From: Amycolatopsis oliviviridis
Lineage (GTDB): Bacteria > Actinomycetota > Actinomycetes > Mycobacteriales > Pseudonocardiaceae
Direction: 5' to 3'
DNA length: 64,000 bases
NCBI RefSeq assembly: GCF_014654365.1
Contig: NZ_BNAY01000006.1
Span: 117,702 to 181,701, forward strand
The notes beneath the pieces were generated by a model, which was given only the letters and a program-made list of their open reading frames with translations, was not told the origin of the DNA and did not search any database. Positions 9,034-16,357 of the stretch are shown here, piece after piece. Positions within the stretch are counted from its first letter, which is position 1; each line of letters starts with the position of its first letter. The translations under genes were made by a program, and so were the position numbers.

Positions 9034-9088
9034 GTCCGTGAAGGCCTCCTTCACTACCTTCAGGGTAGGCAAGGAGGCCTTCACGGAC
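9034..9088. repeat. GTGAAGGCC-family inverted repeat
   Basis: Perfect 18-bp arms, GTCCGTGAAGGCCTCCTT at 9034-9051 and its complement at 9071-9088, enclose a 19-base loop with its own short ACCTT/AGGGT pairing. Confidence 0.85.
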
Positions 9089-9098
9089 AGCCCGCGCA

Positions 9099-9145
9099 AT
9101 GAACGGTCCTTTCCTTGCAAAATTTGCAAGGAAAGGACCGTTCAT
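9099..9145. repeat. ATGAACGGTCC-family inverted repeat
   Basis: A perfect 23-bp inverted repeat around a single central base at 9122; arms begin ATGAACGGTCCTTTCCTTGC. A near-identical element lies at 38219. Confidence 0.88.
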
Positions 9146-9178
9146 AGCGTCAGCAGCGAGGGTTACGGGCGAGGAGAG

Positions 9179-9242
9179 GAGCAGGGGACCTTTGCTCACC
9201 TTAGTTAGCGTGCTAAGCAACGTGAGCAAAGGTCCCTTGCTC
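9179..9242. repeat. GAGCAAGGGACC-type inverted repeat
   Basis: 21-bp arms with one mismatch (9179-9199 and 9222-9242), with an inner CTTAG/CTAAG stem in the loop. The phrase GAGCAAGGGACCTTTGCT also occurs at about 8793 as a single half. Confidence 0.8.
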
Positions 9243-9402
9243 CCCCGCCTGGGCCGAAAGGGTTAATCACTTGGGGCAGGTCCCCGCGATACGCGATACT
9301 CATCACGCGTTTAATTCCGCCGGTCCGCTGTCCGGACCACGCGTTGTCCGCGACCGGCCCTCTCGCTAACGTGCCGCGTCGGGGAGTACAGGGGGAGACC
9401 GA

Positions 9403-10050
9403 ATGACCGAACGCCTGCGCGTGCTCGTGGTCGATGACCATCCGCTGTTCCGGTTCGGGGTCTGCACGCTGCTGGCCAACGAACCCCAGATCGACGTCGT
9501 CGGCGAGGCCGCGAGCGGGGCGCACGCGATCAGCGCGGCGAGCGCCCTCGGACCCGACGTCGTGGTCATGGACCTGCATCTGCCCGACATCAGCGGCGCC
9601 GAGGCGACCCGGCACATCGTCGCCGAACAGCCCGGTGTCGGAGTGCTCATGCTGACGATGGCGGACGAGAGCGAGTCGGTTTTCTCCGCGATGCGTGCCG
9701 GAGCCCGCGGATATCTGCTGAAAGACGCCGAACCCGACGAAATCATCCGTGCGGTTCACGCCGTCGCGAGGCGCGAAGCGATCTTCGGGCCCGATATCGC
9801 GACGCGAGTCCTCGGCTTCTTCAACCACTCACAGCCGAATACGGACACAGTGTTCCCGGAACTGACCGTCCGCGAACGAGAGGTCCTCTCGCTCATCGCC
9901 GGCGGGCACAGCAACACCGTCATCGCGAGCACGCTCTGCCTCAGCCCGAAGACCGTGCGGAACCACATTTCCAACGTGTTCAGCAAACTCCACGTCGCCG
10001 ACCGCGCCGAGGCGATCGTGCGTGCCCGCGAAGCAGGGCTGGGCCGGTGA
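9403..10050 (+). CDS. NarL/LuxR-type response regulator
   Basis: A 215-residue regulator with an intact receiver domain: acidic pair D11-D12, phospho-acceptor D57 in VVVMDLHLPD, and Lys107 in GYLLKDAE. A LuxR-type HTH follows (about 150-212: LTVREREVLSLIAGGHSN, then KTVRNHISNVFSKL). It should bind DNA when phosphorylated. No histidine kinase is adjacent, so it is an orphan. A second LuxR-type regulator with an abnormal receiver follows at 10213, and the two may regulate the same genes. Confidence 0.92.
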   Translation: MTERLRVLVVDDHPLFRFGVCTLLANEPQIDVVGEAASGAHAISAASALGPDVVVMDLHLPDISGAEATRHIVAEQPGVGVLMLTMADESESVFSAMRAGARGYLLKDAEPDEIIRAVHAVARREAIFGPDIATRVLGFFNHSQPNTDTVFPELTVREREVLSLIAGGHSNTVIASTLCLSPKTVRNHISNVFSKLHVADRAEAIVRAREAGLGR

Positions 10051-10058
10051 AACCGGCC
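10042..10058 (+). terminator. Short hairpin over the stop codon of the LuxR regulator
   Basis: GGCCGG at 10042-10047 and CCGGCC at 10053-10058 enclose TGAAA, which holds the stop codon. A second GCCGCC/GGGCGGC pairing followed by TTTTC lies at about 10066-10104. Either could terminate transcription. Confidence 0.4.
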
Positions 10059-10212
10059 GTTGAAGGCCGCCGTTGAAAAAGCGACCCCGATAAGGGCGGC
10101 TTTTCGGGCAATTCCGGGACCGGAGTCCCATGCGCCCGGGACACCTCACCCGGCAGGGTGAGTAGTGCGGGGGGTGGGGCCCTCGCACCGTTCGAGGGGA
10201 AATGGGAATCAC

Positions 10213-10845
10213 ATGTTCGAACCGAACAGGACACCGGTGGTCGTCCGCGCCACCGATCCGATCCTGCACAACGGCGTCTGCATGACGCTCCGCTCCCGAG
10301 ACGACGTCTGGCTGGTGGACGGGGAGACCGCCGACCCGAGCATGGTGGCCCTCCTGGTCACCGACCGCCTCGACGAGGCCATGACGCAGCTGCTGTCCGC
10401 GCTGCACCATCAGGGGTTCACCCGCATCGTGCTCATCGCGGGCGAAGTCGACGACAACGAGATCCTCAGCGCCATCGAGCACGGCGTCTGCGCGGTGGCC
10501 CGCCGCTCGGAGGCGGGCGCCGACGTCCTGGTCCGGCTGATCAAGGCGGCCGCCGCCGGGGAGGGCGCGCTCCCGCCCGACCTGCTCGGCAGGCTCCTGC
10601 ACCGGGTCTCGCGGCTGCAACGTCAGGTTTTGCAGCCGCGCGGCCTGCACATGGGTGGCATGAGCAACCGGGAGACCGAGGTGCTCAAGCTGGTCGCGTC
10701 GGGGTTCTCGACGCAGGAGATCGCCGACCAGCTCTGCTACTCGCAGCGCACGGTGAAGAGCATCCTGCACGACGTGACCAACCGGTTCCAGCTCCGGAAC
10801 CGGTCGCACGCGGTGGCTTACGCACTGCGTGAGGGATTGATCTGA
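10213..10845 (+). CDS. LuxR-family regulator with an atypical receiver domain
   Basis: 210 residues from the ATG at 10213, which follows GAGGGGAAATGGG. The C-terminal HTH is good (about 148-208: MSNRETEVLKLVASGFSTQE, then QRTVKSILHDVTNRF). The N-terminal 120 residues have the size of a receiver, but the usual acidic pair is replaced by RATDP and the phospho-acceptor region reads LLVTDRLDEA, so normal phosphorylation is doubtful. It is four bases upstream of a DUF4255 gene, so the two are probably one operon. Confidence 0.82.
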   Translation: MFEPNRTPVVVRATDPILHNGVCMTLRSRDDVWLVDGETADPSMVALLVTDRLDEAMTQLLSALHHQGFTRIVLIAGEVDDNEILSAIEHGVCAVARRSEAGADVLVRLIKAAAAGEGALPPDLLGRLLHRVSRLQRQVLQPRGLHMGGMSNRETEVLKLVASGFSTQEIADQLCYSQRTVKSILHDVTNRFQLRNRSHAVAYALREGLI

Positions 10846-10849
10846 CGCC

Positions 10850-11263
10850 GTGATCACCCAGGTCGACGAGGCGTTGTGCCGGCTCATCGCGCCTCATCTG
10901 CCGGAGGGGACGGTGGTCCGGCTCGATCCGCCGAAACCCACCTGGCAGACCGAAACACCGGTGTCGACCGTCGATCTGTTCCTCTTCGCCCTGCACGACG
11001 CCGGTCCGGGAACCGGCGTCGTGCGGGCGAAGCGGTGCGAACTGTCCTATTTGATCACCGCGCGGGCGGACAAGGTCCGGGACGAGCACACCCTGCTCGA
11101 CCGATCGCTGCGCGCCTTGCTCTGGACCGAGTTCCTGATGGTCGGCGACCAGCCGCTCCGGCTGGCCATCGGGAAGGCCGATCCGACCAGGCTGTGGGTC
11201 GGCCTCGGCCTGCCCGCCAGGGCGGCGTTCGTCGTCACGGTCACGGCGGAGTACCGGGACTGA
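10850..11263 (+). CDS. DUF4255 (Pvc16-like) protein
   Basis: A 137-residue protein that resembles the Pvc16 N-terminal domain (DUF4255), a tail-terminator component of contractile injection systems: ITQVDEALCRLIAPHLPEGT at the start, the VDLFLFALHD strand and LSYLITARA. In injection systems it caps the sheath-tube. No sheath, tube, spike or ATPase gene is visible here, so this is an orphan. It is coupled to the upstream LuxR gene, and its last 23 bases overlap the convergent gene at 11241. Homology is from recognition of the pattern, not a search. Confidence 0.6.
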   Translation: MITQVDEALCRLIAPHLPEGTVVRLDPPKPTWQTETPVSTVDLFLFALHDAGPGTGVVRAKRCELSYLITARADKVRDEHTLLDRSLRALLWTEFLMVGDQPLRLAIGKADPTRLWVGLGLPARAAFVVTVTAEYRD

Positions 11264-11753
11264 GCATCGAGGCCCGCCGCAGGACCACCCCGCCGATGGA
11301 CGCCAGCTGCGCGCCGAACAGCTCGCACCATTCGGCCTCGGTCGCGGGCGGGCCGCATTCACCGGCCCGCCGGGACCATGCCGCGCGGACTTCGAGGCGG
11401 TAGCCGAGCAGGCCGGTCAAGGTCAGCCCGTTACGGCTGGCGCCGACGCCGCACGTGCCCCGGTAGACCCAGCCGCCCGGGGGCTGGAACACGGCGCTCT
11501 CCTGGACGAACCGATGTCCCGCCGCTCCGGTGACGGTCGCGACCGGGGTGTCGATCCCGCTGACGAACAGGCCTTTCGAAAGCAGGTCCAGGGCTTCGGC
11601 CTCCATCCGCTCCACCACCCCGGGCGGACGACGGCAGCCGTACAGGTCCCCGTCGAAGGACAACCGCACGGAAATCGCCACCTTGCCGATCTCCACGGTC
11701 GCCGCGGCCACCGGATCCACCGGTGGGCGGTACCGGAACGCCGTCGCTCGCAC
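11241..11753 (-). CDS. Hypothetical protein, unknown function
   Basis: A 170-residue protein with no signal peptide or membrane segment. I do not recognise the family. It alternates short beta-like stretches (VEIGKVAISVRLSF, VYRGTCGVGASRNGLTLTGL) and has Cys residues at about 39, 115, 137 and 147. The GTG at 11753 is preceded at six bases by a TAACGT hexamer (11760-11765 on the plus strand), which fits a leaderless start. It converges with and slightly overlaps the DUF4255 gene and lies just downstream of the two-component system at 11818. Confidence 0.6.
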   Translation of the reverse strand: MRATAFRYRPPVDPVAAATVEIGKVAISVRLSFDGDLYGCRRPPGVVERMEAEALDLLSKGLFVSGIDTPVATVTGAAGHRFVQESAVFQPPGGWVYRGTCGVGASRNGLTLTGLLGYRLEVRAAWSRRAGECGPPATEAEWCELFGAQLASIGGVVLRRASMLSPGTPP

Positions 11754-11817
11754 TCCCCGACGTTAGGTCGGCGCGCTTTCCCTGGCCCTGCCCGATCGGG
11801 ACGTCCTTCGGGAGGTC

Positions 11818-13101
11818 TTACCGGGGGACCCGCTCGGCGGGCCAGCGCACCTCGGCCACATCGCCCGGCCGCGGGACCTTCAGGAACAGGCTGAACACCG
11901 CGGGCTGCTTGCTCGACAGCTCCAGCCGTCCACCGTCGGCCTCGATGAGCGCGCGAGCCAGGGCGAGCCCGACGCCGGTCGACCCGCCGCCGGAGAAACC
12001 GCGTTCGAAGATATGCGGCGCGAGTTCGTCGGGCACCCCCGATCCGGTGTCGGCGACCTCGATGACGACGGTGCCGTCCGTGTCGCCGCGCCGGGCAGCG
12101 AGCGTGACCGTTCCCGCGCCGTGGCGCAGCGCGTTGTCGAGCAGGACCCCGACGACCTCGCGCAACCGGCCCGGCGTCGCCCTCACCCTGAGCCCGTCGG
12201 TGACGCGAAGCCGCAGATGCCTGCCTTCGGCGCGAAGCAGCTGTCGCCATTCCTCGGAAATCTCCGGAAGCATTTCCGGCAGATTCACCGGTTCCGCGCC
12301 GACCTCGCGGGCCGCCCGCGCGGCGGCGAGCAGTTCGTCGAGTGCCTCGGCCAGCCGGTCCGCCTGTTCCTGCGCGGCCTTCGCCTCGTCGACGACGTCC
12401 TGCTCAGGATGGACGGTCAGTGGTTCGAGCCGCAGTTGCAACGCGGTCAACCGGCTCCGCAGCTGATGCGAGACGTCGCCGACGAGCTGACGTTCGCGCT
12501 GGACGAGCTGCGCGAGCGCCGTCCCGGACGCGTCGAGCGCTTCGGCGACCATGTCGAGTTCGCCGACTCCGTAGCGCTTCGGATCCGGCCGGAAATCGCC
12601 GCCGCCGAGTTTGACCGCGCGATCGGCGACGTGTCTCAGCGGTTTCGCGAGCCGCCGCGCGGTCACGGTCGCGACCACCGTCCCGGTGCCCACGGACAAC
12701 ACGACCAGCAGCACCACGAGCAGGGTCACCTGGGTCTGGCGGGTGCGCATCGGACCGGCGGGCATGGCCAGCTCGACCTCGCCGTGCAACGCGATCGGCG
12801 CCTTCTCGGACACCACGTCGGAGCCCGGGTCGGAGCCGTACCGCTTCTCCATCTGCCCCTGCGCGCGGACGGTCAGCAACCCGCCCTGCGGGACGGCCAC
12901 CCGGACCAGGTCGAGGTTGATCGGCTGACCGACGGCGATCTCGCTGTCCAGTGTCGCCGCGATCCCGCGGGCCGAGGACGCCAGGTTCTCCCGGTTGAGG
13001 TTCTCGACCAGCTGCCAGGCGGTGATCCCCAGCGGGATGCCCAGCACCGCCGCGGTCACCGCGACGGCGAGCAGGATCGCCAGGAGGATACGACGGCGCA
13101 T
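11818..13101 (-). CDS. Sensor histidine kinase (OmpR-class partner)
   Basis: A 427-residue membrane kinase. Two membrane segments (about 5-30 and 124-148) bound a small extracytoplasmic sensor of about 90 residues; HAMP follows, then the H-box with His212 (VGDVSHQLRSRLTAL), N-box LLDNALRHG and G-box VADTGSGVP. It would autophosphorylate and pass phosphate to the response regulator encoded one base upstream at 13103. The stimulus is unknown, although small sensor loops of this type are often tuned to envelope stress. Confidence 0.92.
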   Translation of the reverse strand: MRRRILLAILLAVAVTAAVLGIPLGITAWQLVENLNRENLASSARGIAATLDSEIAVGQPINLDLVRVAVPQGGLLTVRAQGQMEKRYGSDPGSDVVSEKAPIALHGEVELAMPAGPMRTRQTQVTLLVVLLVVLSVGTGTVVATVTARRLAKPLRHVADRAVKLGGGDFRPDPKRYGVGELDMVAEALDASGTALAQLVQRERQLVGDVSHQLRSRLTALQLRLEPLTVHPEQDVVDEAKAAQEQADRLAEALDELLAAARAAREVGAEPVNLPEMLPEISEEWRQLLRAEGRHLRLRVTDGLRVRATPGRLREVVGVLLDNALRHGAGTVTLAARRGDTDGTVVIEVADTGSGVPDELAPHIFERGFSGGGSTGVGLALARALIEADGGRLELSSKQPAVFSLFLKVPRPGDVAEVRWPAERVPR

Positions 13102-13102
13102 G

Positions 13103-13813
13103 CTATTCCGCGTTGAAGCGGAAACCGACGCCGCGGACGGTCGCGATCCGCCGCTCGCCGTCGCCGTTCCCGCCAGGTTTGCCTGTCCGGCCCGCCGCCT
13201 CGTCGGCCGCGATGGCGAGCTTCCGCCGCAGCCACGACATGTGCATGTCGAGCGTCTTCGAGGTCTTCGATTCGAGGTCGTTCCACACCTCGGCGAGGAT
13301 CTCGTCGCGGCTGACCACCTGGCCCGCGCGGCTCATCAGCACCCGCAGCAGCTCGAATTCCTTGTTCGCCAGCTGGACCTCGTGCAGGTCCACGGTGACC
13401 ATCCGGGCACCGAGGTCCATCCGCACTCCCCCGGCTTCGAGCACTTCGGGCGCCCGGCGGCGGAGCAGCGCCCGGATGCGGGCCAGCAGTTCGGCGAGCC
13501 GGAACGGTTTCGCGACGTAGTCGTCGGCGCCGGCGTCGAGCCCGACCACGAAGTCGACCTCGTCCGTGCGCGCGGTCAGCATCAGCACCGGGACCTCGGT
13601 GCCGCTGGCGCGCAGGCGGCGGCAGACCTCGAGGCCGTCCATCCCGGGCAGCCCGAGGTCGAGGACCAGCAGGTCCACGCGGTCGCTCTCGGTCGCGTCG
13701 AGAGCGGCGGGCCCGTCGCCGACGACACGCACCTCGTACCCCTCCCGCTGGAGCGCTCGGGAAAGCGGATCGGCGATGGCCGGGTCGTCCTCGGCGAGTA
13801 GCACCATGCTCAC
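13103..13813 (-). CDS. OmpR/PhoB-type response regulator
   Basis: About 236 residues: receiver with AEDD acidic pair and Asp52 in LLVLDLGLPG, Lys in DDYVAKPFR, and a winged-helix DNA-binding domain (about 130-235, ending RGVGFRFN). I chose the GTG at 13813 because TAGAGT (13821-13826, minus strand) lies seven bases before it, which fits a leaderless transcript; the ATG two codons on is the alternative. It pairs with the kinase at 11818. A 20-residue insert rich in Gly (GRTGKPGGNGDGE) lies in the wing region. Confidence 0.92.
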   Translation of the reverse strand: MSMVLLAEDDPAIADPLSRALQREGYEVRVVGDGPAALDATESDRVDLLVLDLGLPGMDGLEVCRRLRASGTEVPVLMLTARTDEVDFVVGLDAGADDYVAKPFRLAELLARIRALLRRRAPEVLEAGGVRMDLGARMVTVDLHEVQLANKEFELLRVLMSRAGQVVSRDEILAEVWNDLESKTSKTLDMHMSWLRRKLAIAADEAAGRTGKPGGNGDGERRIATVRGVGFRFNAE

Positions 13814-13849
13814 CTGGCCAACTCTACGACTGCCGGGCGTGAAAGCATC

Positions 13850-14635
13850 GTGACCGTGCCTGGCTACGAGAATGATCTGGAACTCGCCACCCGGCTGGCC
13901 GACGCCGCCGACGCCATCACCACCGCCCGTTTCCGCGCGCTGGACCTCGCCGTGGAACGCAAACCCGACCGGACCCCGGTCACCGACGCGGACACCGCGG
14001 TCGAAGACGCCATCCGTGCGATCCTCGCCACAGACCGGCCGGACGACGCCGTCCTCGGCGAGGAACGCGGCGGTTCGGCCGCGACCGGCCGCGCCTGGGT
14101 GCTCGACCCGATCGACGGGACCAAGAACTTCCTGCGCGGCGTCCCGGTCTGGGCGACGCTGATCGCCTTGGTCGAAGACGGCACGCCTGTGGTGGGCATG
14201 ATCAGCGCGCCGCTGCTCGGCCGTCGCTGGTGGGCCGCCACCGGGGACGGCGCCTGGATGAGCGACTCCGCCGGGGAGCGCCGCATCTCGGTGTCGAAGG
14301 TCGCGTCGCTCGAAGACGCGTATCTGTCCACAACGGACCTGAACTCGTGGGTGGAGTACCACTCGCGGGAGAAGTACCTCGACCTCGTCGACGCGTGCTG
14401 GGAAAGCCGCGCTTTCGGCGACTTCTGGCATCACTGCCTGGTCGCCGAGGGCGCGCTGGACGTCACCGCGGAATGCATCGTGAACCCGTGGGACGTCGCC
14501 GCGGCGCAGGTGCTGATCACCGAGGCCGGTGGCCGGTTCAGCGACCTCGACGGCGAAGCGCGCTACGACAACGGCTCGGCCCTGTCGACGAACGGCCTGC
14601 TGCACGACGAGGCCTTGGCGATCCTGAAGCGCTGA
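13850..14635 (+). CDS. hisN: Histidinol-phosphatase of the inositol-monophosphatase family
   Basis: A 261-residue enzyme with all metal-binding motifs: GEERGG at 70-75, DPIDGTKNF from D86, and WDVAAAQ at 214-220. These bind Mg2+ and the phosphate. The overall pattern, with RAWVLDPIDGTKNFLRGVPV, matches actinobacterial HisN, the histidinol-phosphatase step in histidine synthesis. Inositol-1-phosphatase or another phosphatase role cannot be excluded from sequence. It is divergent from the response regulator at 13103 and monocistronic, ending in a strong hairpin at 14638. Confidence 0.82.
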   Translation: MTVPGYENDLELATRLADAADAITTARFRALDLAVERKPDRTPVTDADTAVEDAIRAILATDRPDDAVLGEERGGSAATGRAWVLDPIDGTKNFLRGVPVWATLIALVEDGTPVVGMISAPLLGRRWWAATGDGAWMSDSAGERRISVSKVASLEDAYLSTTDLNSWVEYHSREKYLDLVDACWESRAFGDFWHHCLVAEGALDVTAECIVNPWDVAAAQVLITEAGGRFSDLDGEARYDNGSALSTNGLLHDEALAILKR

Positions 14636-14637
14636 AC

Positions 14638-14692
14638 GCGCGTGAAGGCCCCCTTCCCTCGGCTGAGCAGAGGGAAGGGGGCCTTCACGCGC
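14638..14692. repeat. GTGAAGGCC-family inverted repeat, convergent terminator
   Basis: Perfect 23-bp arms (14638-14660 and 14670-14692) beginning GCGCGTGAAGGCCCCC around a 9-base loop. It begins three bases after the hisN stop and ends seven bases before the stop of the convergent small gene, so it is placed as a two-way terminator. No U tract follows. Confidence 0.88.
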
Positions 14693-14698
14693 TCGGGG

Positions 14699-14974
14699 TC
14701 ACTGCGCGCCGGGAAGCAGGCCGACCGCGCCACGCGCGACCTGCGACCAGGCGAGACGTCCGAAGAGGTAGTGGCAGGCGACCTGTTCGCTGGTGAACCG
14801 TGCCCAGTCGTACCGGTTGCCCTGCTCACGCCAGAAGACCTCCCAGGCGGGCTCGGCGCCTTCTTCTTCAGTGCGCATGAGGCACCAGGCGTTGTCGGTC
14901 TCCGTGCCGACCGAGACCACCTCGGCCGGCACGCCCAGCGCCGCCAGCCAGCGCAGGATCGTCCCCGTGTTCAC
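14699..14974 (-). CDS. Small protein downstream of a TNT-domain toxin; candidate immunity protein
   Basis: A 91-residue acidic soluble protein rich in Trp (five) with WEVFWREQGNRYDWARFTSE in the middle. I do not recognise the family. Its ATG overlaps the stop of the TNT-domain gene (ATGA), so the two are translationally coupled in the order toxin then small protein, the usual arrangement for polymorphic toxins and their immunity proteins. It is much shorter than the known mycobacterial TNT inhibitor IFT. Immunity function is inferred from position alone. Confidence 0.6.
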   Translation of the reverse strand: MNTGTILRWLAALGVPAEVVSVGTETDNAWCLMRTEEEGAEPAWEVFWREQGNRYDWARFTSEQVACHYLFGRLAWSQVARGAVGLLPGAQ

Positions 14975-15810
14975 CGAACCTCCCCCGTGACGTCCGCCAG
15001 GAAGCCCAGCGTGACGAGTTCATCGGCGCCCAGCACCGCGCGGAAACGTACCCCGCCGCCCGGCTGGCCGAACCATTCGGCGGTCACCGAACGCCAGACC
15101 GGCAACGGCCGGACGACGCGGTAGCGCCGGTACGCGCCGATCTTGTCCGGTGGCAGCGAGCGCATCGAAAACAGGGTCGCGTCTTCGGCGAACACCCGGC
15201 CGTGCTGGTCCCCGAACCGGTCGAGGTGGGTGCCGACGTCGAGCATCACCGGCGTCGCCGGGTCGATACCGCCCTCACCGGGAGGCCACAGATAGCCCGC
15301 CTCGCCTATAAAGCGCTCGCGCCAGTCCTCTTGGGACTCCCCGCCCCAGGGGTCGTGTCCGCGGGTCAGTTCCGCCGGAGCGATGACGGCAGGCGTCGTC
15401 GGCGATCGCCGGAAACCACTGCTGACGTGCGACAACGCATCCAGGTCGTCCAGTACGCCCGCCTCGGGGTGATCCTGCGGGCCGGAACCGCCGACCGGGA
15501 GCGGCAACTGGCGCGCGGGTTTCCCCATCGCGACCGGGAGATGCCCGATCGGGAACATGTGCACGAGGAACAGCGCGATCACGCTCTCCCGCTCGGTCCG
15601 CAGCGCCCCCATGGGCGGCAGGGCGGCGGGCTGGGGAACGGGCGGCGGCGGAGCCGCGGGCGGCTGTGGAAAAGGCACCCGCAACGGTGCCACCGCGGCA
15701 GGCCACGGTGAAGGCGCGTACGGGGCGCGCACCCCGTGAGGTGGTGTCGGGGCGTCGTGGTCGGCAGGCAGCCGGATCGGCCCCGTTCCGGCCTCGCTCG
15801 GATCGGTCAC
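14971..15810 (-). CDS. TNT-domain (NAD+ glycohydrolase-type) toxin
   Basis: A 279-residue protein. Residues 30-70 are a Pro/Ala linker. Residues about 171-275 match the TNT fold first seen in mycobacterial CpnT: GYLWPP, TPVMLDVGTHLDRFGDQHGR, a SLPP turn, YRRYRVVRPLPV and EWFGQPGGGVRFRA, where Q249 corresponds to the conserved Gln of the active-site loop. TNT domains hydrolyse NAD+. There is no signal peptide and no WXG100 or LXG module, so the export route is unclear. GTG start with GGGGGAGG upstream. The four-base overlap with the 91-residue gene supports a toxin-antidote pair. Confidence 0.75.
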   Translation of the reverse strand: MTDPSEAGTGPIRLPADHDAPTPPHGVRAPYAPSPWPAAVAPLRVPFPQPPAAPPPPVPQPAALPPMGALRTERESVIALFLVHMFPIGHLPVAMGKPARQLPLPVGGSGPQDHPEAGVLDDLDALSHVSSGFRRSPTTPAVIAPAELTRGHDPWGGESQEDWRERFIGEAGYLWPPGEGGIDPATPVMLDVGTHLDRFGDQHGRVFAEDATLFSMRSLPPDKIGAYRRYRVVRPLPVWRSVTAEWFGQPGGGVRFRAVLGADELVTLGFLADVTGEVR

Positions 15811-15927
15811 CGCACCTCCCCCAAGGTATCGGTCCCCACGGTGGAAAGGGGAGGCAGCGGACAGGACGCGCTACGACCTTAGCGCCGACCGGCGTTCTCG
15901 TCGGCCGATATCCGGAAGCGCGCGCGA

Positions 15928-15947
15928 GTGGTCGTGAGTGGTAAGTG
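15928..15947. repeat. Left half of a GTGGTCGTGAGTGG-family element
   Basis: GTGGTCGTGAGTGGTAAGTG matches the left arm of the intact element at 31875. It is followed by GTTAGAAC, the reverse complement of that family's GTTCTAAC core, but no right arm adjoins. Confidence 0.7.
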
Positions 15948-16020
15948 GGGTTAGAACGGCTCAGCATTTACCGACCTATGCCTGACCTGCGCGAGGTGGC
16001 GGTTCAGCGGCCGCCGGGTT

Positions 16021-16069
16021 CGACGGTGAAGGAATTGGGACGTTGAGTGTCCCGATTCCTTCATCGTCG
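16021..16069. repeat. Inverted repeat with GTTGAGT loop
   Basis: 21-bp arms with two mismatches (16021-16041, 16049-16069) around GTTGAGT, the reverse complement of the loop in the next element. Confidence 0.8.
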
Positions 16070-16091
16070 CGTGGGTCGCCCGGTCTCGGAT

Positions 16092-16146
16092 CTTGATCAA
16101 CGGAGGATCGGGGACACTCAACGTCCCCGATCCTCCGTTGATCAAG
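16092..16146. repeat. Perfect 24-bp inverted repeat with ACTCAAC loop
   Basis: Arms 16092-16115 and 16123-16146 (start CTTGATCAACGGAGG) are perfect complements around the 7-base loop ACTCAAC. Confidence 0.88.
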
Positions 16147-16180
16147 GTCGTGCCGGTCGTGACCGGTGGCAGACGAGGTG

Positions 16181-16225
16181 ACGGGGGAGGATTCCGGACG
16201 TTCAACGGCCGGAATCCTCCCCCGT
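16181..16225. repeat. Inverted repeat with TTCAA core
   Basis: Perfect 17-bp arms (16181-16197, 16209-16225; ACGGGGGAGGATTCCGG) with an inner CG/CG pair around TTCAA. Confidence 0.83.
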
Positions 16226-16326
16226 CGACCAGCCGGCATCCGGCACAAGCTCCACCCGACGCCGAGACAAAGCAGAGCTCCGCCGATGACGGATCTGGGC
16301 CCGTTCATGCCCCCGAATCCCTCACC

Positions 16327-16352
16327 AACGACACTTGCCACTCACGACCACC
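16327..16352. repeat. Right half of a GTGGTCGTGAGTGG-family element
   Basis: Starting AACGACACTTGCCACTC, this matches 25 of 26 bases of the right arm of the intact element at 31910. It ends five bases before the HMG-CoA lyase stop codon. Confidence 0.7.
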
Positions 16353-16357
16353 TGGCG

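Larger units (their letters stand above)
8783..9402. other. 620-base intergenic region packed with inverted repeats
   Basis: No credible gene. The region carries at least five palindromic elements: 8831-8883, 8923-8945, 9034-9088, 9099-9145 and 9179-9242, belonging to three repeat families found elsewhere in the window. The last about 150 bases lead to the LuxR regulator, with a purine-rich ribosome site (CAGGGGGAG) just before its ATG. Confidence 0.85.
15811..16357. other. 547-base intergenic region with nested inverted repeats
   Basis: No gene. It holds three long inverted repeats of one family (16021-16069, 16092-16146, 16181-16225), bracketed by the left arm (15928-15947) and the right arm (16327-16352) of another repeat family. 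This looks like one repeat interrupted by DNA carrying others. Confidence 0.8.

Noticed and set aside
8870..9200. Short ORFs encoding peptides such as MNGPFLANFARKGPFIA within palindromes
   Set aside because: They are by-products of the palindromes, occur in both orientations with similar peptides, and have no ribosome sites.
11241..11263. Overlap of convergent genes as a sign that one is false
   Set aside because: Both frames have good starts and codon use; 23-base 3' overlaps are common in compact actinomycete genomes.
15811..16357. Insertion sequence between the split palindrome arms
   Set aside because: No transposase frame and no target-site duplication; the segment only contains other palindromes.
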